64,000 bases of DNA, taken from assembly GCF_020080045.1 (NCBI RefSeq), contig NZ_CP083451.1:1612001-1676000 (forward strand). The letters run 5' to 3'. The position numbers were made by a program, and so were the translations under genes. Shown one piece after another: positions 58,307 through 64,000 of the stretch; positions within the stretch are counted from its first letter, which is position 1; each line of letters begins with the position of its first letter. The notes beneath the pieces are model-generated. The model worked only from the letters and a program-made list of their open reading frames with translations, had not been told where the DNA came from and did not search any database. Source of the stretch: Comamonas odontotermitis. Lineage in GTDB: Bacteria > Pseudomonadota > Gammaproteobacteria > Burkholderiales > Burkholderiaceae_C.

Positions 58307-59056
58307 ATGCAAGCCTTTCCTCCTCCTTATTGCGACGCGCAAAGCGTAGACAGCACCTTGCGTGCATACGGTTATGCAGTGCTCAGCCCTGCCACCGTTG
58401 CGCAATGGGCGCAGTGTGATGGCGAGTTGCTGCCCCAGCTGGCTGACAGCTGGAATGGCATGCCGGACGACGCCTACCTGAAGGATGGTGGGCGCTATCG
58501 CAAGCGCCGCCATTCCTGCTATGTGGTGCAATCGGGCGCCGTGCACACCGTGGCGCACCGGGCGCACTGGCAGCCGGTGCAGTACAACGCCTTGCATGGC
58601 GGCATGCAGCGCTGGTTCGAGCCGGTGTTGCCTGCCACCAATGACAACCCCGCCTGGACACAGTTGCTGCTGGCGCTGGGACGCACCTCCAATGCGCTGT
58701 TTGATACCGGGGCAGAGGAAGCCTGGTATACCGAGGCGCACCAGTTCCGCATTGATACCACTGACGGCATTGGCCGTCCGACGCCGGAGGGTGCGCACCG
58801 CGATGGCGTCGATCTGGTGGCTGTGTTCCTGGTGGGGCGCACCAATATCAAGGGCGGCGAAACCCGTGTGTTCGATGCCACCGGCCCGCAAGGCCTGCGC
58901 TTTACCCTGACCGAGCCCTGGTCGCTGATGCTGCTCGATGACGCCCGCATGATCCACGAGAGCACGCCCATTCAGCCGTTGGATGAATCGGGTGGCCACC
59001 GCGACACGCTGGTGGTGACCTTGCGGCGCCGGGCCTTTCAGGGCGATGACGCCTGA
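58307..59056 (+). CDS. 2-oxoglutarate/Fe(II) dioxygenase family protein (PF10014-like)
   Basis: A 249-residue protein with the facial triad of Fe(II)/2-oxoglutarate oxygenases: His and Asp in 'EGAHRDGVDLVAVF', and the distal His in 'DDARMIHESTPI', with a 2OG-binding Arg in 'GGHRDTLVVTLRRR'. The N-terminal third (1-100) is typical of the family that includes L-isoleucine 4-hydroxylase, which acts on free amino acids. The substrate here is not known. A structured leader precedes the gene. No pathway partner is adjacent. Confidence 0.85.
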   Translation: MQAFPPPYCDAQSVDSTLRAYGYAVLSPATVAQWAQCDGELLPQLADSWNGMPDDAYLKDGGRYRKRRHSCYVVQSGAVHTVAHRAHWQPVQYNALHGGMQRWFEPVLPATNDNPAWTQLLLALGRTSNALFDTGAEEAWYTEAHQFRIDTTDGIGRPTPEGAHRDGVDLVAVFLVGRTNIKGGETRVFDATGPQGLRFTLTEPWSLMLLDDARMIHESTPIQPLDESGGHRDTLVVTLRRRAFQGDDA

Positions 59057-59084
59057 GCCTGCCTGCGCTTTTTTTGCAATCTAG

Positions 59085-59141
59085 AAAAAAGACTGCCCGC
59101 GCTTGTGTACCAAGCGCGGGCAGCTATCTATTGGGAAGCAA
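59085..59141 (-). terminator. 57-bp element, copy C; terminator of the Bug gene
   Basis: The strongest copy: a perfect 13-bp stem CTGCCCGCGCTTG / CAAGCGCGGGCAG with a 5-nt loop. On the minus strand the stem is followed by TCTTTTTT. It lies 6 bp beyond the stop of the binding-protein gene and also closes the convergent dioxygenase gene. Confidence 0.85.
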
Positions 59142-59147
59142 TCGGTT

Positions 59148-60134
59148 TTACTGGATCGCTGCGCCCGACGATTCGACGATGGCCTTGGAATCCTTGAAAT
59201 CCTGGTGGAAGAACTTGTCGAAATCAGCCACCGACATGGCCTGAGGCTCGGCACCCTGAGCCTGGATGGCTTCCTGCACGCTCTTGTCGGCCAGGAGCTT
59301 GTTCACCTCGGTGTTCAGCTTGGTGACGATGGGCGCGGGCAGGTTCCTGGGGCCGAACAGGCCGTACCAGGTGCTCACGTCAAAGCCCTTCATACCCAGC
59401 TCGGCCACGGTAGGCACATCGGGCAGCGACGAGCTGCGCTTGGCAGAGGTGACGGCGAGCGGGCGCAGTTTGCCAGCCTTGATCTGGCCGATGGCGGATG
59501 GCACCGATGACACCAGCAGATCGACATTGCCCGACAGGGTGTCGACCAGGGCCGGGTTGGAGCCCTTGTACGGCACGTGGGTCAGCTTCACGCCCGCAGC
59601 CTTTTCAAACAACACGCCCGCAATGTGGATGCTGGTGCCATTGCCGGGCGAGCCGTAGGTGATCTTGCCCGGGTCAGCCTTGGCTGCAGCGATCACGTCG
59701 TTCAAGGTCTTGAACTTGCTGGTTTCCGCCGTGGCGATGATGACAGGCGAGTAGGCCACGTGGGCAATCGGCGTCAGATCCTTGGAAGGGTTCCAGGGCA
59801 GGCCCTTGTACAGGTAGTAGCCCAGCACCACGTTGTCCTTCTGGCCCATCACGATGTCATAGCCGGTAGGCTGGGCCTTGGTGGCTTCGGTGATGCCGAT
59901 GGTGCCGCCCGCGCCTGCGCGGTTGTCGGCCACCACGGTCCAGTGGTTGTGCTCGGTCAGCTTCTGCGCAATGATGCGTGAGAGGATGTCGGTGCCGCCG
60001 CCCGGTGGGAAGGGCACGATCATGCGCACTGGCTTGCTGCCGGGGTAGTCACTGGCGGGGGCTTGGGCATGGGCCACGGCAGCGGCACTCAGGGCCACGG
60101 CCACAGCGCCACAACGCAGAACTTGTTGGATCAT
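59148..60134 (-). CDS. Bug-family tripartite tricarboxylate transporter substrate-binding protein
   Basis: A 328-residue periplasmic binding protein. The signal peptide ends at about 'AHAQAPA' (residue 25). Family wording includes 'PVRMIVPFPPGGGTDILSRI' and 'GAGGTIGITEATKAQPTGYD'. Bug proteins are greatly expanded in Comamonadaceae and often lack adjacent TctAB membrane genes, as here. The ligand (a carboxylate or aromatic acid) cannot be predicted. Confidence 0.94.
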   Translation of the reverse strand: MIQQVLRCGAVAVALSAAAVAHAQAPASDYPGSKPVRMIVPFPPGGGTDILSRIIAQKLTEHNHWTVVADNRAGAGGTIGITEATKAQPTGYDIVMGQKDNVVLGYYLYKGLPWNPSKDLTPIAHVAYSPVIIATAETSKFKTLNDVIAAAKADPGKITYGSPGNGTSIHIAGVLFEKAAGVKLTHVPYKGSNPALVDTLSGNVDLLVSSVPSAIGQIKAGKLRPLAVTSAKRSSSLPDVPTVAELGMKGFDVSTWYGLFGPRNLPAPIVTKLNTEVNKLLADKSVQEAIQAQGAEPQAMSVADFDKFFHQDFKDSKAIVESSGAAIQ

Positions 60135-60364
60135 CGGGTTTGTCTCCTGTAGAAATCACACCATCGCATGCCGCAGGCGAGTTGCAAGGTGTGGGAGGGA
60201 ATATATGCGGTCAATGCGGTGATGATGCGTGCCATCACGCCAAGTTGCGTATTCTATGGGTTTGTGACCGTTGGGTGACTTCGCTGCGGCGAACCTGTGA
60301 TGCAATGGCTACGGAGGGTGCGCGAAAAGCGCGCTGGCCGTGCTGCCTAAATACGAAGGCCGCA

Positions 60365-60493
60365 TTAAGAGCCGCTAACACAACCCAGCAAATCGCAGAT
60401 TTGCGGTTGAGACGAGACGCGAAGCCGCAGGCAGTACAGACGTACGACAAGGCGAAGCAACGACGTATCAAGGGTTATGTTAGCAGCTCTAAA
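60365..60493. mobile_element. 129-bp non-coding inverted-repeat element upstream of the peroxiredoxin gene
   Basis: The ends are TTAAGAGCCGCTAACA... (60365-60386) and the near-complement ending 60493 (19 of 22 match). The interior carries GACGCGAAGCCGCAGGC, the small dyad GTAC-AGAC-GTAC and GGCGAAGCAACGACG. It occupies much of the 398-bp gap between the divergent Bug and peroxiredoxin genes and ends 40 bp before the ATG. The rest of the gap shows nothing else. Confidence 0.7.
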
Positions 60494-60532
60494 GGCTGCG
60501 GCTTGGTGCAAACAGTACGGAAAGGATGGACG

Positions 60533-61087
60533 ATGGCTTTCAAGATGATTTCAGCAGTGCTTGCCACAACTGGCATGCTGTGGCTGGCTGCACCAGCGTA
60601 CGCCGCGTTGGCGGTGGGGGCCACGGCGCCTGTCTTTACTACGCAGTCGGCCCTGGCGGGCAAGGCGCAACCGTTTGACATGGCCGCTGCGCTCAAGGGT
60701 GGGCCGGTGGTGCTGTACTTCTTTCCCAAGGCGTTCACGCAGGGCTGCACTGTGGAGGCCCATGCCTTTGCCGAGGCGACGCCGCAATTTGCCGCCTCGG
60801 GTGCGCGGGTGGTGGGTATATCGCATGACGATATCGCCACCTTGCAGAAATTCTCGACCGAGGCCTGCCGCGATCAGTTTGTCGTGGCGTCCGATCCGGA
60901 CGCAAAGACCATCCAGGCCTACGATGCAGGATCGGCCGCACGCCCAGGCACGGCATCGCGCATCTCGTATGTGATTGCGCCCAATGGCAAGGTGTTGTTC
61001 ATGCACGAAGGCAGCGATCCAATCGAGCATGTACAGCAGACCCTCAAAGCCGTGCAGCAGTGGAAGGCTGCGCACAAGCAGCCCTGA
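60533..61087 (+). CDS. Exported peroxiredoxin-like protein (AhpC/TSA, PrxQ/BCP type)
   Basis: A 184-residue protein with a signal peptide (cleavage about 'APAYA', residue 24) and a peroxiredoxin domain. The peroxidatic Cys is in 'FFPKAFTQGCTVEAHAF' with the preceding proline of the family. The second Cys is in 'STEACRDQF', a position different from the classical BCP pair. It probably reduces peroxides in the periplasm, with an unknown reductant. AAGGA precedes the ATG at 60533; open frame farther upstream runs through the inverted-repeat element and is not credible. Confidence 0.88.
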   Translation: MAFKMISAVLATTGMLWLAAPAYAALAVGATAPVFTTQSALAGKAQPFDMAAALKGGPVVLYFFPKAFTQGCTVEAHAFAEATPQFAASGARVVGISHDDIATLQKFSTEACRDQFVVASDPDAKTIQAYDAGSAARPGTASRISYVIAPNGKVLFMHEGSDPIEHVQQTLKAVQQWKAAHKQP

Positions 61088-61151
61088 GACGCCGACTGAC
61101 GCTCTTGCCGATTGTTCAGTTATGCATGTGGCGGTGATAACGCCAAAAAAC

Positions 61152-61177
61152 AAAGCGCGGATACTTCCGCGCTTTTT
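61152..61177. terminator. Bidirectional terminator between peroxiredoxin and P-type ATPase genes
   Basis: A perfect 9-bp stem AAAGCGCGG / CCGCGCTTT with loop ATACTT; T-run on the plus strand and, on the minus strand, GTTTTTTGG. It serves the two convergent genes. Confidence 0.9.
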
Positions 61178-61201
61178 CATAAGGTGCTCCCGAGGGATGC
61201 C

Positions 61202-63448
61202 TTACTGGGCAAAGCCCTTCCACAACCGCAGGCGCAGGCCATTGGCCACGACCAGAAGGCTCACGCCCATGTCGGCCACCACGGCCATCCACATGCTGGC
61301 ATTGCCCGTCAGCGCTAGTACAAAGAACACTACCTTCACTCCCAGCGCCAGGGTGATGTTCTGCCATAACACGCCGTGGGCATGGCGCGACAGCGCAACG
61401 GTCTGCGGAATGCGGCGCAGGTCGTCGTTCATCAGCACCACATCGGCGGTTTCCATCGCCATGTCGGTGGCGTGGGTGCCACCCATGGCAAAAGCCAGGT
61501 CTGCCTTGGCAAGGGCCGGGGCATCATTGATGCCATCGCCCACCATGGCGGTCGGGCCGGTGCTGGTTTGCATCTCGCCGAGGATGCGTAATTTGTCTTC
61601 TGGCAGCAGATTGCCCTGCGCCCGCGAGATACCGGCCTGCGATGCGATGGTGGCCACGGTGGTGCCGTTGTCGCCGCTGAGCACCACGGGCTGCACGCCC
61701 ACCGTCTGCAGCTGGCGCACGGCCTCGGGCGCCTGTGCACGCAGCGGGTCGGCGACGGCGAAGATAGCGTGTACCGAGCGCTCATCGGCGAGCAGTGTGA
61801 CGGAATGGCCTTGCTGCTCGTGGCGTTGCAGCGCTTCTTCCAGGGTTTCGCTGGCAATGCCCATTTCGCGCATCAGGCGGAGATTGCCCAGCACATAGCG
61901 CGAACCGTCAACGGTACCAGCCATTCCCCGGCCCGGTAACGCCTCTACATCCTGCGTATTGTGGCTGGAGGTGTGGGCGAAGGATGATTCCAGCCCATTT
62001 GCAATGGCGCGCGAGACCGGGTGGTCGGAGCGGCTTGCCAGTTGCCAGGCGATGCGCTCCTCGTCACCCGAGGGCAGGTTGCCCCACACCTGAACCCCCA
62101 TCAATTGGGGTTGTCCTGTGGTCAGGGTGCCGGTCTTGTCCATGGCAATGGCGCGCAGGTTGCGGGCACCTTCCAGTGCGCTGCCGCCCTTGATCAGCAC
62201 GCCATTCTTGGCTGCAACGGTGAGGGCGCTCACCACCGTAACCGGCGTGGAGATAACCAGCGCGCAAGGGCAGGCAATCACCAGGAGCGCCAGAGCCTGG
62301 TAGATGGACTGTGTCCAGGTCCAGCCCATGGCGAACGGGGCGATCACGGCCAGCGCAATGCCCAGCAGCAGCACGATTGGCGTGTAGATGGCGGCAAAGC
62401 GGTCCACAAAGCGCTGCGTGGGCGCCTTGGAGGCCTGGGCTTCCTCCACCGCGCGCACGATGCGGCTGATCAGGCTTTGCTCGGGGGCAGCGTCCACACG
62501 CATTTGCAGCTCGCCTTGCTGGTTGACGCTGCCTGCATACAAAGGGTCGCCCACGGATTTTTCTGCCAGCGTGCTTTCGCCGGTGATGGGCGCCTGATCG
62601 ACCGCGCTCTGGCCCTGGCTGACTGTGCCGTCCAGCGGAACACGTGCACCCGGCGCAATGCGCACCACCGAGCCCATGCGCACATCGGCGGCCAGCATGC
62701 GCTGCGTGCTGCCATCGGGCAGCACTACATCGGCTTCTTGCGGAGCGAGATTCAGCAGGTCGCGTATGGCATTGCGTGCACGGTCCATGGCCATGTCTTC
62801 AATGCGCTCGGCGGCGGCATACAGCGCCATCACCATGGCCGCTTCGGGCCACTGGCCGATGATGAAGGCGCCGGTGACGGCAACCGCCATCAGCGCATGG
62901 ATGCCCAGCTTGAGCTGCAGCAGGCCCTTGATGCCCGCCTTGTAGACGCCCAGGCCCGACAGCGCAATGGCTACCAGGGCGAGCGCCATGCCGCCGTAGT
63001 GCAGCACATCGTAGTTGGCGCTGCCGGGTTCGCCACTCGCCCAGTGAAAGGCTTCGGCCGCCACGGCTGCTACGAGGGCCGCGCCGATGCGGCCCCAACC
63101 GGGCAGGGCACCGTGGTCGTGGCCATGGTCATCGCCGCCTTCACTGGCGTGGTCATGGCCCTCGTGGTTGTGTGCATTGGCCTGCGCTGCCTTGCGCTTG
63201 CCAAAGCTGAGGTCGATGGTGCCGCAGTCGCAGCACCCCGCAACACCCTTGGCGGGCGTGCAGTTGCCAGCCGCAGCGCTGGTGACGGACGGGCCGTGGT
63301 GCCCATGCGCCTGGTGATCATGCCGGTGGGCATGGCCCTGTTCGCCGGTATGCGTGTGGGCGTGTGAATGGGTGTGCGCATTGGCGCGCGAAGAGGAGTC
63401 CGAGTGGAGATCCAAATGGGCAGGGGCTGTCAGGTTTTTATCGCTCAT
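61202..63448 (-). CDS. Heavy-metal (Zn/Cd/Pb) P1B-type ATPase with His-rich N-terminus
   Basis: A 748-residue P-type ATPase. The metal site 'CPCAL' in helix 6, phosphorylation 'DKTGTLTTG', 'SDHPVS', 'MVGDGINDAPAL', and the P1B-2 residues Lys in 'GVKVVFF' and Asp in 'VVADMGVSLL' are present, so it exports Zn, Cd or Pb. The N-terminal 115 residues are not a ferredoxin-like metal domain but contain two His/Asp clusters ('HTHSHAHTHT', 'HRHDHQAHGHH', 'HDHASEGGDDHGHDHG') and 'GCCDCG'. It is divergent from a CadR/PbrR-like regulator across 40 bp. Confidence 0.94.
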   Translation of the reverse strand: MSDKNLTAPAHLDLHSDSSSRANAHTHSHAHTHTGEQGHAHRHDHQAHGHHGPSVTSAAAGNCTPAKGVAGCCDCGTIDLSFGKRKAAQANAHNHEGHDHASEGGDDHGHDHGALPGWGRIGAALVAAVAAEAFHWASGEPGSANYDVLHYGGMALALVAIALSGLGVYKAGIKGLLQLKLGIHALMAVAVTGAFIIGQWPEAAMVMALYAAAERIEDMAMDRARNAIRDLLNLAPQEADVVLPDGSTQRMLAADVRMGSVVRIAPGARVPLDGTVSQGQSAVDQAPITGESTLAEKSVGDPLYAGSVNQQGELQMRVDAAPEQSLISRIVRAVEEAQASKAPTQRFVDRFAAIYTPIVLLLGIALAVIAPFAMGWTWTQSIYQALALLVIACPCALVISTPVTVVSALTVAAKNGVLIKGGSALEGARNLRAIAMDKTGTLTTGQPQLMGVQVWGNLPSGDEERIAWQLASRSDHPVSRAIANGLESSFAHTSSHNTQDVEALPGRGMAGTVDGSRYVLGNLRLMREMGIASETLEEALQRHEQQGHSVTLLADERSVHAIFAVADPLRAQAPEAVRQLQTVGVQPVVLSGDNGTTVATIASQAGISRAQGNLLPEDKLRILGEMQTSTGPTAMVGDGINDAPALAKADLAFAMGGTHATDMAMETADVVLMNDDLRRIPQTVALSRHAHGVLWQNITLALGVKVVFFVLALTGNASMWMAVVADMGVSLLVVANGLRLRLWKGFAQ

Positions 63449-63461
63449 GCGAAGATTGGAA

Positions 63462-63482
63462 ACCTTAAAGTCACTTCAAAGT
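63462..63482. promoter_or_regulatory. MerR-family operator between the ATPase and its regulator
   Basis: A 21-bp dyad ACCTTAAAGT-C-ACTTCAAAGT (8 of 10 pairs) fills the 40-bp divergent gap. On the minus strand TTGACT (63485-63480) gives the -35 of the ATPase promoter adjoining the dyad, as in MerR-type promoters with long spacers. The -10 is poor. Confidence 0.7.
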
Positions 63483-63488
63483 CAAGCC

Positions 63489-63950
63489 ATGGTTGCAACC
63501 GGCGCACTCTACAAAATCGGCGAAGCGGCTACGCGCTCGGGCGTGTCGGCCGCCAATATCCGTTATTACGAGAAAGAAGGCCTGCTCAGCGCTGGCGCCA
63601 GAAGCGAGAGCAGCTATCGTTTGTATAGCGATGCAGAGATTCACCAACTGCGCTTCATCCGCCTGTGCCGGGCTATGGACATGTCCCTGGACGAAGTGCG
63701 TTCTTTGCTCGCCCTCGATTGGCACAGTACGGAAGACTGCACCGCCGCCCGCACGACGGTGGATGCGCACCTGCACCATGTGCGCGAGCGCCTGCAGGAG
63801 TTGCAGACCCTGGAGAAGGAGCTGGTCGCCCTCAGGGATTGCTGCGATGGCCACTCTGGCGTGTGCCGCACCATCGAGGCATTGCACCGGCGTGCCGATA
63901 CGCAGGACCTGGGAGCCACCGTAGGCTCAGCCGTCAAGCGGCATGTCTGA
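63489..63950 (+). CDS. cadR: Cd(II)/Pb(II)-responsive MerR-family regulator
   Basis: A 153-residue MerR protein starting at ATG 63489. The N-terminal winged helix 'YKIGEAATRSGVSAANIRYY' and 'EGLLSAGARSESSYRLYSDA' are typical. Metal-ligand cysteines Cys84, Cys119 and Cys126 (in 'TEDCTAAR' and 'DCCDGHSGVC') match the three-cysteine pattern of CadR/PbrR. A His-rich C-terminal tail is absent. It should repress and, with metal, activate the divergent ATPase gene. Confidence 0.92.
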   Translation: MVATGALYKIGEAATRSGVSAANIRYYEKEGLLSAGARSESSYRLYSDAEIHQLRFIRLCRAMDMSLDEVRSLLALDWHSTEDCTAARTTVDAHLHHVRERLQELQTLEKELVALRDCCDGHSGVCRTIEALHRRADTQDLGATVGSAVKRHV

Positions 63951-63986
63951 CGCGGTGCCGTTGCCGCGCATTGGTTGGATGGAAAT

Positions 63987-64000
63987 TTGCTATTAAATAT
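63987..64000 (+). repeat. 57-bp element, copy F, cut by the window end
   Basis: TTGCTATTAAATAT at the window end matches the start of the element in the same orientation as copy D. It lies 37 bp after the MerR stop, where a terminator would be expected. Only 14 of 57 bp are visible. Confidence 0.45.

Noticed and set aside
59978..60532. A long N-terminal extension of the peroxiredoxin frame
   Set aside because: It overlaps the Bug gene and the 129-bp element; the signal peptide and ribosome site place the start at 60533.

Overview
The window is chromosomal DNA of a G+C-rich betaproteobacterium, most likely of the Comamonadaceae (Comamonas or a close relative). The main evidence is gene order: a dapC-dapD-pilU-dapE-prmB block, a sucA-sucB-lipoprotein-lpdA-zapE block, a Bug-type binding protein, a stand-alone RnfB and a PhaZ. 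Genes are densely packed on both strands. I see no rRNA, tRNA, CRISPR array, prophage or complete insertion sequence. Placement at genus level is inference.

Layout. 1-8.7 kb: the 3' end of hrpA, then a LysR regulator divergent from an LlpE-like protein and a complete MexEF/CeoAB/BpeEF-type RND efflux system. 8.7-11.4 kb: a flavin-binding protein and a glutathione transferase, divergent from a second LysR regulator. 11.4-14.8 kb: an ABC importer operon ending in an isochorismatase-fold hydrolase. 15-18.2 kb: a 309-bp inverted-repeat element, an orphan HExxH protein, an acyl-CoA ligase and a cupin. 18.2-27.3 kb: the ABC-F protein YheS, a diiron ferritin-like protein, prmB, and the lysine/diaminopimelate genes dapE, dapD and dapC with pilU among them. 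27.3-31.9 kb: rnfB, phaZ, a RelA/SpoT-domain protein and an AI-2E-family membrane protein. 32-40.2 kb: the 2-oxoglutarate dehydrogenase genes, zapE and a secreted charged protein. 40.5-48.3 kb: alaS, the L-lactate operon lldPRD with two operators, and a DUF3011 protein. 48.5-55.2 kb: rlmB, then an eight-gene minus-strand operon of small detoxification-type folds plus a drug exporter, divergent from a TetR regulator. 55.3-64 kb: a sirtuin, an aldo/keto reductase, a universal stress protein, a 2-oxoglutarate/Fe(II) dioxygenase with a structured leader, a Bug protein, a secreted peroxiredoxin, and a zinc/cadmium/lead P-type ATPase divergent from its MerR regulator.

The least expected content lies between genes. 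(i) A 57-bp element occurs five times in full and once cut by the window end. The copies align without gaps, keep their ends and vary the stem sequence; four of the five full copies sit where they can end transcription of the upstream gene. (ii) Three non-coding elements (309, 153 and 129 bp) have unrelated terminal inverted repeats but a similar internal plan. A truncated copy of the 309-bp element supplies the last base of a TetR stop codon. (iii) The LlpE-like protein has lost its catalytic serine and histidine. (iv) The eight-gene operon at 49.3-54.4 kb looks like one unit of unknown substrate under a TetR regulator.
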